Shown here: positions 15,789-24,485 of the stretch, in pieces
Layout of the letters: every line of letters begins with the position of its first letter
Numbering within the stretch: position 1 is the stretch's first letter
Assembly (NCBI GenBank): GCA_024278955.1
Contig: JAJRSE010000059.1
Coordinates: forward strand, 1-64,000
DNA length: 64,000 nt
From: Planctomycetota bacterium
GTDB taxonomy: Bacteria; Planctomycetota; Planctomycetia; Pirellulales; Lacipirellulaceae
Direction of reading: 5' to 3'
Position numbers and translations under genes: made by a program
The notes under the pieces: generated by a model
What the model saw: the letters and a program-made list of their open reading frames with translations, nothing else
Databases searched by the model: none
Told to the model about the DNA's origin: nothing

Positions 15789-16637
15789 TTAGCTTCCGTA
15801 AACTTCACACTCTGGATACGTGAGAGAGAAACCGTACCATCGGGAAAAAAGTTGCGTTAGTCGCGTTTTATCGTCATCCCAAACAGCCGAGGGAATGGAA
15901 TCGGGGCCAATCGACAGGTGAATTGTCCGTCCGTCGAGGGTGTCTTCTAGTTGCTGGCGAATTGTTGAGAGCGGATAAAATCGTTGGATTTGGTCGGTGA
16001 CGACACCCAGACCGATTTCCATCTCTGGTAAACGGCTGTCGACCGGAACCATCGTCTTGCGAAAACCGGGAGGAAGGCGACCTTCAATATACGGGCTGAC
16101 CCAGCCCATCAGCACACCAACCCAACTTGGGCGCGATAAATAGACAGGCAAGTTGGGTTCTCGCAAGAGTGCCGTCTCGACGTTGGTCATTTCGATACCC
16201 CACATGGGCATCTTTGCTCCTAGCATCGGACCGTGGACGGCTTCGCCTGTCACGTGATCCCAATACGTTTTTGTTTCGTCGTCAATAAGCAATATCAATC
16301 CGTTGTACAGCCCTCCGGCACTAAAGTGGTGAAGCTTGCCGTCGATCACGGGAGTCAGACCGACTCCACTGTTACAGGCCGCTCAGAAAGTGACCAGATA
16401 CGGCTCGCCAGCAAGCTCTCCCTGGGCGACGTGGTGGTAGATCATCTGGTGACGAAGAAGCGAGCGTCGCTGGCCACCTCGCTCGAAGACAAGCAGTTGT
16501 GTCTGTGGTTTTAATCCTAACTCATGTATCGGCTCGCCCTCTCCTGAAACACGGAATCGTTGAAAATAATCGGGCGATTTTAGGCTCGCTCGCTCGGCGT
16601 CGAACGTCATGAGTTGTCTTTCAGTGGTTGTCTGCAA
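15789..16637 (-). CDS. DUF3179 protein with in-frame TGA, candidate selenoprotein
   Basis: The track splits it into 16383-16637 (84 aa) and 15789-16349 (186 aa), but both lie in one frame separated only by TGA at 16383-16385. Read through, it gives 282 residues (TTG start; an ATG at 16610 is an alternative). The junction reads VTF-TGA-AACNSGVG. DUF3179 proteins carry a conserved VTFCxxCNS-type motif here, so the TGA replaces the first Cys of CxxC, giving UxxC if recoded. Downstream is the normal family continuation (HHFSAGGLYNGLILLIDDET, TGEAVHGP). A SECIS-like hairpin follows the TGA. It lies 38 bp after the anti-sigma gene. DUF3179 function is unknown. The alternative is a recent nonsense mutation. 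Confidence 0.6.
16351..16367 (-). promoter_or_regulatory. Candidate bacterial SECIS stem-loop
   Basis: Minus-strand GGAGTCGGTCTGACTCC forms a perfect 6-bp stem closing a GGTCT loop. It begins 15 bases after the TGA, and the loop begins 21 bases after it. The E. coli fdhF SECIS upper hairpin, as I remember it, is also 17 nt with a GGTCT loop. The bases are inside the coding frame (SGVGLTP), so some structure could be chance; the loop identity and placement are what make it notable. Confidence 0.5.
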
Positions 16638-16675
16638 ACTTAAACGCTCGTCTGGCTTTTCTTTCTGCGCAAGCC

Positions 16676-17521
16676 TTAGCTAGAACTCGTCCTCTTGAAA
16701 TGGGCAACAAATTCGGTCACTTCGTTGAGGTCGGTTGCCCCAATAAGCGTTATGTGCCGCTCTCCCTCTTTCCACGTTGCTGCCAGTCGGTTTCCTATCT
16801 GCCTGACGTTGGTGGGCACTTCGTCGCAGAGGCAATTTTCGCTAGGGCGATCGCCGAACCAAACTGGTTGGTCGAGGGCGTGCTCGAAAATAGCAATCGA
16901 TTCGCCAGCCTTGTTCGTGCAGATTACTTGAGCACACATACAGCAAGGCATTTTGATCAAATGCACTTCTTTCACTGTGTAGCCGGGGGGCAACCCCCTG
17001 GCCGCAACTGGTTCGTATCCTAGAGCCTCGGCTGCTTCGGCCAACGCGATAGGCCGCCCGTTGTATTTTGCCAGAAGAGTTTGCTGTGCGATATCTGGAC
17101 GCTCTGAAAACTCCTCCAGGTAATGGGAGAAATTCATCGCGAGGTGGCCGTGTCCCTCTGCTGGAAACCAGACCTGGTAAACGCCCCAAAATCCGACGGC
17201 CACCAAAACAGTTGCTGCAAGGGCAAAAAGCCTACCTGTAAAAGGTGGGGCTAAGGGTCGGACAACGCTAGCCGTGGCCTGCGCGGATAGATCAAGCTTT
17301 GTTTGCAATTCCGACCACTTCGGTGATGGCGCTGACGGGTCGGTCAGTTTTTGTGATAGCTCCGTTATTTGCTGGAAAGAGGCAAGCTCTTCTGCGCATG
17401 TCGAACACCCTGCCAAGTGGGCTGCCACTTGCTCAGCCGCATCAGGCGACAATTCACGGTCGTGATAGGCGGAAAGACATTCTTGGATTTTTGAGCAGTT
17501 CACGTTACGGCTCCCAGCCAA
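16676..17521 (-). CDS. Membrane anti-sigma factor with zinc-finger HC2 domain and Cys-rich sensor
   Basis: 281 residues. The N-terminal zinc-binding anti-sigma motif is Cys9, Cys15, His20, His35, Cys39 and Cys42 (HLAGCSTC). A single transmembrane segment follows near residues 93-113 (FALAATVLVAVGFWGVYQVW). The periplasmic part contains MPCCMCAQVICTN and a later ENCLCDEV, suited to binding a metal or sensing redox. It overlaps the sigma gene by 17 bp. It would hold the ECF sigma factor at the membrane until a periplasmic, probably metal, signal arrives; that signal is inferred from the neighbouring efflux genes. Confidence 0.8.
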   Translation of the reverse strand: MAGSRNVNCSKIQECLSAYHDRELSPDAAEQVAAHLAGCSTCAEELASFQQITELSQKLTDPSAPSPKWSELQTKLDLSAQATASVVRPLAPPFTGRLFALAATVLVAVGFWGVYQVWFPAEGHGHLAMNFSHYLEEFSERPDIAQQTLLAKYNGRPIALAEAAEALGYEPVAARGLPPGYTVKEVHLIKMPCCMCAQVICTNKAGESIAIFEHALDQPVWFGDRPSENCLCDEVPTNVRQIGNRLAATWKEGERHITLIGATDLNEVTEFVAHFKRTSSS

Positions 17522-18110
17522 GTTCTACAAGGTACTGTTTCAATTCTCTGCGTGCTCGATTCAACCGCGAGCCAACCGTCCCCTCGGGAATCTCCAACGC
17601 GCTGGCGATTGCACCATACGACAAGCCGTCGATTTCACGGAGCAAGAAAGTCGACCGTAAATCAGGTTCCAGCTGAGCAAGTGCTTGCTCTAGCAATTCT
17701 TTGTCCTCAACATTCTCGTGACCGTCAGGAGAGCGATCCGTCGGCTCCTGTTCTAATACCTGCATTTGCGACCGCTTTGCTTTGCGGAGGTGTTGCAAGG
17801 ATTCATTTACAGCCACTCGATAGATCCAAGTGCCGAACTGTGATTTCCCTGAAAACTGGCCGATTTTTCGAAATGTTTGAAGAAAAACTTGCTGCGTGAC
17901 ATCCGCAGCCTCTTGCACTCCGACCATGCGAACCACCAAACGGTACACGTTTTGGTGGGACGCATCGTATAACCGACGTTGTGCAAGTGGATCGCCGTTC
18001 TTGCAAGCCTCCACGACATCGACAGCTTCCTGGTCCGTCCACTGCTCTGCCCCTGCACCCGTATTAGATGCGCCATGGGGCGAATTTATTCGTGAGGAGG
18101 TCGATTTCAT
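17505..18110 (-). CDS. ECF-type RNA polymerase sigma factor
   Basis: 201 residues. Region 2 spans about 45-110 (VYRLVVRMVGVQEAADVTQQVF, FGTWIYRVAVNE). Region 4 is at about 145-195 (RSTFLLREIDGLSYGAIA, IPEGTVGSRLNRARREL) and forms the helix-turn-helix that contacts the -35 box. It is the first gene of an operon with its anti-sigma factor and the DUF3179 gene. Its regulon may include the adjacent metal genes; no direct target promoter could be identified by eye. Confidence 0.92.
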   Translation of the reverse strand: MKSTSSRINSPHGASNTGAGAEQWTDQEAVDVVEACKNGDPLAQRRLYDASHQNVYRLVVRMVGVQEAADVTQQVFLQTFRKIGQFSGKSQFGTWIYRVAVNESLQHLRKAKRSQMQVLEQEPTDRSPDGHENVEDKELLEQALAQLEPDLRSTFLLREIDGLSYGAIASALEIPEGTVGSRLNRARRELKQYLVELGWEP

Positions 18111-18413
18111 GCGGAATTGTCGCCCGAAGCCGGGGAATCGTGTCGTTTAATGGGGTTTTGACCGCTTGTCCGTCAAACACCGGCCCAGGAGTCGGCTCCC
18201 CCCAGTCTACCCCACATTCTCGCTAGAGAGTAGGTACGTTTGGAGCCGGTAGATTACTGCTACGAAGGAATCGTGCCGAAGCACCATCCAAGAGGGTAGA
18301 GGGATACAAGCTCTCTAGCAAACCACAATGTAGGCAACGGCTTGGATCAAAACAGCCCTTGTGTAGGGGGCGGCAAGTTTCTGGGCCATCTTTTGTTAAG
18401 GAGGTTTCGAGTC
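18111..18413. other. Divergent intergenic region
   Basis: About 300 bases between the sigma-factor gene and the Cys-containing secreted protein. It should contain both divergent promoters. I see the AAGGAGG ribosome-binding site of the right gene at its edge, but no convincing -35/-10 pair and no RNA gene. Confidence 0.5.
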
Positions 18414-18956
18414 ATGTCTTACCAACGAAAACGATTGTTGAAATTGGGAACAGCTGTGGTGAGTGTCGCGTTTCTTATCGGACCCTCAGTTGCTTCTGCA
18501 CAACGAGGGGCCGGTGGTGTTACGGGGGAAGCTCGATTGCACCCCGGTACCTGGAGCAAGCAACGTGCATCACGCCATATTCGTCATGCTCGCGACTATT
18601 CCCGCGATATCTATCGCTACTCGCGGGACGCGAAAACGATTGATCCGGCTGTGGCAAAATCCGAGTCGGAAGAATTGGGACGCAACATCACCAAGGCGCA
18701 ACAAGAAGTCGCAGTCGCCTGCCAAAAAGCCGGAAGTGACACGGCTACCGTAGCCTCGCTGAAATCGATTGAAAAGCACCTGGCCTCGGCCGCGAAGCAG
18801 CACAAGGTACTTCACGAAGAGTGTTGCAAGGCGTCTGTGGACGGCGGTGTCTCGATGAGCTGCTGTAGCACAATTATTCTCGACCTAGACAAAGCCCAGG
18901 CCGAGCAACAAGCGTTGTTGCGCTCGTTGGAGATCAATGAGAAAAAGTCGGAATGA
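18414..18956 (+). CDS. Secreted Cys/His-containing protein of the metal region
   Basis: 180 residues from ATG 18414, chosen over the 204-residue track ORF because AAGGAGG lies at ideal distance and a signal peptide starts there (LLKLGTAVVSVAFLIGPSVASA). The mature protein is helical and rich in His, Arg and Tyr near its start (RHIRHARDYSRDIYRYSRD). It later carries LHEECCKASVDGGVSMSCC. The paired Cys are suited to metal binding. No family is recognised. Position between the sigma operon and the YHS and Met-rich genes suggests a periplasmic role in metal handling. Confidence 0.7.
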   Translation: MSYQRKRLLKLGTAVVSVAFLIGPSVASAQRGAGGVTGEARLHPGTWSKQRASRHIRHARDYSRDIYRYSRDAKTIDPAVAKSESEELGRNITKAQQEVAVACQKAGSDTATVASLKSIEKHLASAAKQHKVLHEECCKASVDGGVSMSCCSTIILDLDKAQAEQQALLRSLEINEKKSE

Positions 18957-19235
18957 AATCGTCCGACGAGACACAGGCGAAAGCGATGAGTTTGTGGACG
19001 CAGCACGGGCTTGTCCCCAAAGACCGGTGCTGTCGGCCCACATTTTTTCTTCGCTAGCGAGGTGAAAGGCGAAAAAGATGGGATAGTTTGCGGCAGATGG
19101 CATCGGCAAATACGGTCATACTGAATGTTGCGTGAATCGATGTTGCCTTTACGAAAGAGGCTGGTGTGAAGAATGTAAAACGCCAAGAAATATTTGGGCG
19201 AGTCTCCGAGGGATTGACTTTGGGAATAATAAAAA

Positions 19236-19901
19236 ATGTCTGATCTGGTCACTTTTACTGGGCATGTTCAGGACGTGTTGCGTGACGCTTCTCGCACACT
19301 CCATTGGACACCTAAAGAAGCTGAAAAATACATGGCAGAATACGGCATCCGACGCCATCGTTTTGAACAACAGGCACACCATCTCAACGAAGACATTGTT
19401 CGGCCTCGACTCGAAATAGTGGCCAGTTATTTGTCGAATTCTGTGATGCAGGATGAGCCATCTCCCAATCGTTCGTCTTGTTGGTTTGAATTTTGCCAGA
19501 GATTTCCGACTTTCGCGCAGCTTGAGTTCGCTATCGAACACGACGTCTGCTTTGATAAACTGATCGTCCACATACGAACCCGAATGACGCCCGTCTTTGT
19601 GCGATTCAACGAGCAAGATAATCTGTCGTTTCCGCTAGACACGGTAGACGAAGAAAAAGTTGCCGACTGGGTGGAGGAACGCCTACAGGAATTTCTCGAC
19701 ACCTATTTGCGTATCGATGCCGGAGGCGAGGGATTTGCTGAAGAAACGGCTACGGATCCTGTTTGTGGGATGCAAATAGTACGTTCCCAAGCTGCCGGTA
19801 GCGACTCTTACTATGGCCATCCCTACTTCTTCTGCTCCGAAGATTGCTTCGGGAAATTCCAAGAAGACCCAGAACAATATGCACAGATCAAAACAATGTA
19901 G
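19236..19901 (+). CDS. YHS-domain protein of the metal region
   Basis: 221 residues. The first 165 residues match nothing I recognise, though the spacing of acidic and aromatic residues suggests a compact alpha/beta domain. The C-terminus is a YHS domain: DPVCGMQIVRSQAAG, then YYGHPYFFCSEDCFGKF. YHS domains accompany copper ATPases and other metal transport proteins and use their Cys residues for metal. There is no signal peptide, so it is probably cytoplasmic. It is followed after 25 bp by the Met-rich protein, probably in one transcript. Confidence 0.75.
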   Translation: MSDLVTFTGHVQDVLRDASRTLHWTPKEAEKYMAEYGIRRHRFEQQAHHLNEDIVRPRLEIVASYLSNSVMQDEPSPNRSSCWFEFCQRFPTFAQLEFAIEHDVCFDKLIVHIRTRMTPVFVRFNEQDNLSFPLDTVDEEKVADWVEERLQEFLDTYLRIDAGGEGFAEETATDPVCGMQIVRSQAAGSDSYYGHPYFFCSEDCFGKFQEDPEQYAQIKTM

Positions 19902-19926
19902 TAACACCAACTCGAGGAGGATAACG

Positions 19927-20751
19927 ATGCATTACACTCGACCTTTCCAATCAAGCCGCGGCCTAAGGAAGTTTACGGCGTTCCCTGTTTTCGCCATGCT
20001 GCTTGTTGTTTCAACCGTTTCGGGGCAAGAAGTAGCGGACGATTTATCACTTGCTCAGCAACTGCGAGAGTTACAGTCCAAAGTCGCCAAGCTAGAAGCG
20101 ACGTTGAAGCAGAATCAGCAGGCAGCGCCACAAGGTGCGATGAAGATGGGCAATATGCAAAGTGGTTCGATGGCCGAAAAGGGGAAAATGAAACGCGGCA
20201 TGATGGGGGGAGAAAAGAAAATGATGTCCAGCATAAGTTCGATGCCGTCGGGCCAAAAGAACCCCGCAAAAGGTATGGGCGGGATGGGAATGGGGAAGAT
20301 GAAAGGAGGAGGTATGTCGATGATGGGTCAGATGAAAGGCATGGGGCAGATGCAAATGCCATCAGCACTCCCTGGCTTTGCGGGGGCGTCGCATATCTAC
20401 CACATTGGCTCGACAAACTTTTTTCTCGATCACCCGCAACATATCGCGCTGTCGCAGGAGCAACAAGCGAAACTCAACCAGATCAAGCAGCAGTCGTTGC
20501 TGGGACAAGCCACGGCAGACCGCTGGATTGCCGAGGCAGAGCAAGAACTGTGGTTGCTCACCAGCGCGGATACTCCGGACGCGACAAAGATCGAAGAAAA
20601 GATTCGCGAAACGGGGAAACTGCGCGGTGACAAGCGGATCGCCTTTATTCGCGCCGTTGGCGAAGCCGCTCGAATTCTGACGGCCGAACAACGCCAAACG
20701 CTGGTCGGCATGCTGCCGCCTGACCATAAGGCAGCGGATGGGGGCAACTAG
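19927..20751 (+). CDS. Met-rich periplasmic protein, Spy/CpxP-like
   Basis: 274 residues from ATG 19927 (GAGGAGG seven bases upstream); the longer track start lies inside the upstream gene. A signal peptide ends near VVSTVSGQ, followed by a short coiled coil (LRELQSKVAKLEATLKQ). Then comes a strikingly Met/Gly/Lys-rich stretch (GMGGMGMGKMKGGGMSMMG), a Cu(I)/Ag(I)-binding composition. The C-terminal half resembles Spy/CpxP/ZraP proteins (HIALSQEQQAKLNQIKQ, then ILTAEQRQTLVGM, two LTxxQ-like motifs). It likely buffers metal or protects envelope proteins. Confidence 0.75.
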   Translation: MHYTRPFQSSRGLRKFTAFPVFAMLLVVSTVSGQEVADDLSLAQQLRELQSKVAKLEATLKQNQQAAPQGAMKMGNMQSGSMAEKGKMKRGMMGGEKKMMSSISSMPSGQKNPAKGMGGMGMGKMKGGGMSMMGQMKGMGQMQMPSALPGFAGASHIYHIGSTNFFLDHPQHIALSQEQQAKLNQIKQQSLLGQATADRWIAEAEQELWLLTSADTPDATKIEEKIRETGKLRGDKRIAFIRAVGEAARILTAEQRQTLVGMLPPDHKAADGGN

Positions 20752-20822
20752 AGCCGGTTTCAGAACGCATTTCTTCTCGCTAGAGATGGCACACGGTCGA
20801 GCCTCGTCTGCGAAGATCTGCT

Positions 20823-21197
20823 CTAGAAACCGGAAGAATGTTTTCTCATACGTTGGAGAACCTCGGGCAGCGGGTACTCAATGATGGGTGTCTCGCTAGA
20901 GGCTAGTTCCTGAAGACGCATCCAGCCACGGGTGAGGAGGGTTTCTTGCTGCTGGACGTATGCGGGCTCTAAGGATCGCTTATCGAAGGGGCCCTCGATA
21001 AATATCGGCTCGAACTTTTCATGGACGATGTACTGGGCCAACGCCGGATTGCATCGGAGATGGCGCTCGGGGGTCGTGTGAAGGACTTCGGGATCGAGGA
21101 GCCCGACAACGTAGCGTAGGTAGAGATCGCTCTCCGAGAGATTCGCGACATCCTTACCGCAGACTTCGCAGAGATAACCTTCGTCGCATTTGGCCAT
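20823..21197 (-). CDS. Conserved hypothetical protein with an N-terminal Cys pair
   Basis: 124 residues. The start carries CDEGYLCEVCGKDV, a possible zinc-binding knuckle, followed by an alpha-helical body (SESDLYLRYVVGLLDPEVLH). The composition and length resemble a hypothetical protein seen often in planctomycetes, but I cannot assign a function. It is convergent to the Met-rich gene and lies just before dapB in the same orientation, with 53 bp between. Confidence 0.65.
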   Translation of the reverse strand: MAKCDEGYLCEVCGKDVANLSESDLYLRYVVGLLDPEVLHTTPERHLRCNPALAQYIVHEKFEPIFIEGPFDKRSLEPAYVQQQETLLTRGWMRLQELASSETPIIEYPLPEVLQRMRKHSSGF

Positions 21198-21250
21198 TTT
21201 TTAGTTGCGAGTTGTGAGTCCACCAGTTTTTTGCACAAACACTTTGTGCT

Positions 21251-22045
21251 TTACAAGCCTAGCACGTCGTTCATTGTGTAGAGTCCAGGCGGTTTTTTTG
21301 CAAGCCATTGGGCTGCAAGGAGGGCGCCTTGGGCGTAGCAATCGCGGTTGGTGGCGGCCACCTTTAGTTCGATTGTTTCGCCAAGCATTCCGAAGATGAT
21401 CGTATGTTGCCCGGGGTTATCGCCGGTACGGACGGCATGGTAGCCGATTTCTTCGCGGCCACGAGGCCCCAGCCGGCCTGCTCGACCGTGGGTCGGCTCG
21501 GTTTGGCCCATTGCGTTGGCAACAATCTCTCCGAATCGCAGGGCGGTGCCACTTGGGGCATCTTCTTTGAAACGATGATGACGTTCGATGATTTCTACAT
21601 CGACGCCCGAGGGGAGATCTTTCAGCGCGTTGCTCGCAATTTCCGTGAGCTTCATGGCTAGATTGACGGCCGTACTCATGCTCGGTGCCCAAACGACGGG
21701 AATCGTTCCAGCCGCCTTGTGGATGTAGGCTTCTTGCTCGTCTTCGAAACCTGTGGTCGCGATAACGATCGGCTTGCGAAATTCGAGACAATGGGCAATC
21801 GCAGCGATGGCCGCATCGGGGACAGAAAAATCAACGACGACATCGGCGGCAGACTCGCCAACGACCGCTAGGGGAATGCCAATTTCGCCCACGGCGGCTA
21901 GAACTCCGGCGTCTTGACCTAAGGCAGGGTGGGTGGCCGATTCGAGCGCGGCAACAATTTCAAAGTTGGCATCCGCACAGGCGAGTGCGGTGACGCGCTG
22001 GCCCATTCTTCCGGCGGCGCCATGGACTGCAATTTTTAAGGGCAT
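21251..22045 (-). CDS. dapB: 4-hydroxy-tetrahydrodipicolinate reductase
   Basis: 264 residues, normal length. The N-terminal nucleotide-binding motif GAAGRMGQRV and VDFSVPDA are typical. The catalytic-region motif ERHHRFKEDAPSGTAL carries the expected His-His and SGTA. The enzyme reduces the dihydrodipicolinate precursor with NAD(P)H in lysine and diaminopimelate synthesis. In this organism it stands apart from other lysine genes. The start ATG at 22045 fits the family N-terminus. Confidence 0.95.
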   Translation of the reverse strand: MPLKIAVHGAAGRMGQRVTALACADANFEIVAALESATHPALGQDAGVLAAVGEIGIPLAVVGESAADVVVDFSVPDAAIAAIAHCLEFRKPIVIATTGFEDEQEAYIHKAAGTIPVVWAPSMSTAVNLAMKLTEIASNALKDLPSGVDVEIIERHHRFKEDAPSGTALRFGEIVANAMGQTEPTHGRAGRLGPRGREEIGYHAVRTGDNPGQHTIIFGMLGETIELKVAATNRDCYAQGALLAAQWLAKKPPGLYTMNDVLGL

Positions 22046-22075
22046 TGTTTGCGAGGGGGTTTGTTTGCGAGGAAT

Positions 22076-22108
22076 TTAGCCACAGATGAACACGGATAAA
22101 CACAGATT
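22076..22108. repeat. Left inverted repeat of the GxxExxY element
   Basis: TTAGCCACAGATGAACACGG and the following bases form an arm whose reverse complement recurs at 22477-22510 with two or three mismatches over 33 bases. The same sequence family (cacagatgaacacagat) is known as a widespread repeat associated with GxxExxY genes. Confidence 0.85.
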
Positions 22109-22499
22109 AGAGGCGATAGCGTTTAATCTCGACACGGGTTTTTCCAAAATTAAGCAATAGGCATAGGGGCAATTTTGTGGCTTTCAAATAATTTAAGCAT
22201 TGAGCAGCGAAAAATTCGTGGGTGTCTTTTGTAGCTTTGAGTTCGACAATAATAGTATCCGCAACTAGGAGGTCTGCAAAATATTCGCCAACTACGGCAT
22301 CGTCGTAAAATACCTTAATAGCCTTCTGTTGTTTTACCTGCAAGACACTCTTGCGAAGCTCATGGGGCAATGCATTCTCATACACCTTCTCCAGGAAAGC
22401 ACACCCAAGCGTATTCGATACCTGAAACGCACAGCCAATAATGTGCTCGCTCAATCCATTCAAATCGTCCTCAGAGAATCTGTGCTTATCTGTGTTCAT
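22107..22499 (-). CDS. GxxExxY protein
   Basis: 130 residues. The core motif is LEKVYENAL, with the helix before it reading IIGCAFQVSNTLG. The following strands (YFADLLVADTIIVELKA) carry the D-x(n)-E-x-K pattern of PD-(D/E)XK nuclease-like folds. The first residues MNTDKHRFSED are encoded by the right inverted repeat itself, a habit of this family. Function is unestablished; these genes are scattered through genomes, and the flanking repeats suggest a mobile unit. It separates dapB and thrC. Confidence 0.85.
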   Translation of the reverse strand: MNTDKHRFSEDDLNGLSEHIIGCAFQVSNTLGCAFLEKVYENALPHELRKSVLQVKQQKAIKVFYDDAVVGEYFADLLVADTIIVELKATKDTHEFFAAQCLNYLKATKLPLCLLLNFGKTRVEIKRYRL

Positions 22500-22510
22500 C
22501 TGTGGCTAAT
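22477..22510. repeat. Right inverted repeat of the GxxExxY element
   Basis: Reverse complement of the left arm at 22076-22108. It encodes the first codons of the GxxExxY gene. The element between the outer edges is about 435 bp. Confidence 0.85.
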
Positions 22511-22545
22511 TTCCCCCACGAATCTCCGCATTCAAGAGAATAGTT

Positions 22546-23961
22546 CTAACTGTTAAGTTGTATCGCCCGGACGATTTCGTCGAGATCGTTGGGAACCGCG
22601 ACTGCTCGGTTGGCAAACTCGGCCCGCTTGACGCCTCGGCTTCCCAGGACTCGGTTAAACTCTTCCTGGTCGGTCGTATGGTAGGCGATCGTTGCGGTTG
22701 GGTCTTTGAGCTGATGGCCGGTCAGAATGCAGACGACCCGATCAGACGGGGCAATGACGCCTTCTTCTCGCAACAGCTTGGTGCCGGCTACGCTGGCCGC
22801 GCTGGCCGGTTCGCAGCCAAGGCCGTTTTCGCCGACGCGAGCCTTGGCGTTGAGAATCTGTTCGTCGTTCACTTCGCGAACCACCCCGTCGCAAACGTGG
22901 AGCGCTCGCAAACACTTTTGGTAATCCACCGGGCGATTGATTTCGATGGCGCTAGCGATCGTCGATGCGCGGCGACCGCTTGCGTCAAGCTCGGCGTAGT
23001 ATTCCGTGGCCGCTTGGTGATCGACTTTCCCGTCGTTCCAGCGGTTGCCACGAACTTCGTACAGCTCGTGCAGCGTGTTGGCACCTACTGCGTTAATAAC
23101 CGCCAAACGCGGAATTCGGTCGATTAAACCAAGCTCATGCAGTTCCATAAAAGCTTTGCCAAACGCGCTGCTGTTGCCCAGGTTGCCGCCGGGGACGACG
23201 ATCCAGTCGGGCGGCTGCCAGTCGAGGCTTTCAAGCACGCGGTACATGATGGTCTTTTGACCTTCCAACCGGAACGGATTGACGCTGTTGACGAGATAGA
23301 TGCCAAGCTGCTCACTGACTTGGCGAACCCGGTGCATGGCGTCGTCGAAATCGCCGGCTATTTGTATCGTCAAGGCTCCATAGTCGAGAGATTGGGAAAG
23401 CTTCCCGTAGGAAATTTTCCCCGAGCCAATAAAAATCACGGCCTGCATTAGCTTGCTGACGCCGCAATAGAGCGCTAGCGAGGCACTCGTGTTTCCGGTC
23501 GAAGCACAGGCGGCCCGCTTGGCGCCGATGGTGTGGGCATGGGTAAAAGCGGCAGTCATGCCGTTGTCTTTGAAGCTACCCGAAGGGTTTAGGCCTTCGT
23601 ACTCCAAAAACAAACCGCCCGGATTGAGGCCCACATACTCGGCCACTCCTGCGGAAGGCTGAAGCATTGTCTGACCTTCGCCGATCGTGACAATTTTCTC
23701 AGGAGGTGCGAACGGCAACAATTCATGGAATCGCCAGACCCCACTACGACAGAGAGGCTCGTTCCGACGAGCCCACTTCTGCTCGAATTCGCGAAGCGAT
23801 TTAGGAACCGGCAATCGATCCCAGTCGTAAACAACATCAAGCAGTCCTCCGCAATCTCCACAAGAGGTGCGCACTTCGCCTACGTCGTAGGTCGTGCCAC
23901 AATCGGGCTCAAGGCAACGCTGGAAGGCCAGACCCTGGTTGGCAGGCACCGAAGTAGACAC
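22546..23961 (-). CDS. thrC: Threonine synthase
   Basis: 471 residues. An N-terminal Cys-containing segment ([24 protein letters not shown]) looks like a rubredoxin-like zinc knuckle seen in many threonine synthases. The PLP lysine is in [11 protein letters not shown], and the cofactor phosphate loop is [16 protein letters not shown]. It converts O-phosphohomoserine to threonine. The ATG start allows the complete zinc knuckle. The gene is probably monocistronic, upstream of the GxxExxY insertion. Confidence 0.93.
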   Translation of the reverse strand: MSTSVPANQGLAFQRCLEPDCGTTYDVGEVRTSCGDCGGLLDVVYDWDRLPVPKSLREFEQKWARRNEPLCRSGVWRFHELLPFAPPEKIVTIGEGQTMLQPSAGVAEYVGLNPGGLFLEYEGLNPSGSFKDNGMTAAFTHAHTIGAKRAACASTGNTSASLALYCGVSKLMQAVIFIGSGKISYGKLSQSLDYGALTIQIAGDFDDAMHRVRQVSEQLGIYLVNSVNPFRLEGQKTIMYRVLESLDWQPPDWIVVPGGNLGNSSAFGKAFMELHELGLIDRIPRLAVINAVGANTLHELYEVRGNRWNDGKVDHQAATEYYAELDASGRRASTIASAIEINRPVDYQKCLRALHVCDGVVREVNDEQILNAKARVGENGLGCEPASAASVAGTKLLREEGVIAPSDRVVCILTGHQLKDPTATIAYHTTDQEEFNRVLGSRGVKRAEFANRAVAVPNDLDEIVRAIQLNS

Positions 23962-24485
23962 CGCAATATCTCCATGAAGGCTGAGTAGTTAACTGGAGTT
24001 GTGTTTTCATTGTGACAGCACACCAGCCGAAGGTAGGTAAGCACAAATAGCACAACAACTTATAGCCATTTTAGTCGGGCCTGTCGACTTCCACAATAAG
24101 CGGCTCGCGAACAGACAGGACGATTGCAAAGCCCAAAAAAACCGCCAAGCACGTCAACAACGCCAAGGTAGCGAAAATAAGAAATCCCAACGAGAAAGAG
24201 GAGTAGGACTGTTCCGACAAACTCTTTCTTTTTTACTGGCGAACTTAACCGTTCAAACAAACGACCTTGCAACCGCCTCCCGCGACTCTTAGGGAAACTG
24301 GCTGGTCCCAGAAAGGCCCGAGGCTTATCACGCAGAGGAGTCTGAAAACGTTGCTGTATAACGACTTAGAGATTCCGCTGAAAAAGCATGGGCGTTTGAC
24401 GACCGTAACCCGTAGGACTACAATAGCGGGTCTGGCTTCGACCTCATGGAGCCAGCCGGAAGGGCCTAACGAGAGGAGTATTACC
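23962..24485. other. Intergenic region before the DksA-like gene
   Basis: About 520 bases. The right end holds the promoter described separately. A 70-residue minus-strand ORF (24060-24272) with hydrophobic stretches is present, but it has no ribosome-binding site or recognisable family and I do not call it. The rest shows no structure I can support. Confidence 0.5.
24396..24424 (+). promoter_or_regulatory. Sigma-70-type promoter of the DksA-like gene
   Basis: TTGACG (24396-24401) and TACAAT (24419-24424) are separated by exactly 17 bases and lie 62 bases upstream of the ATG. This is the clearest housekeeping promoter in the window. Confidence 0.65.

Noticed and set aside
24060-24272. 70-codon minus-strand ORF with hydrophobic stretch
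   Set aside because: No family, no clear ribosome-binding site; could be real but cannot be supported.
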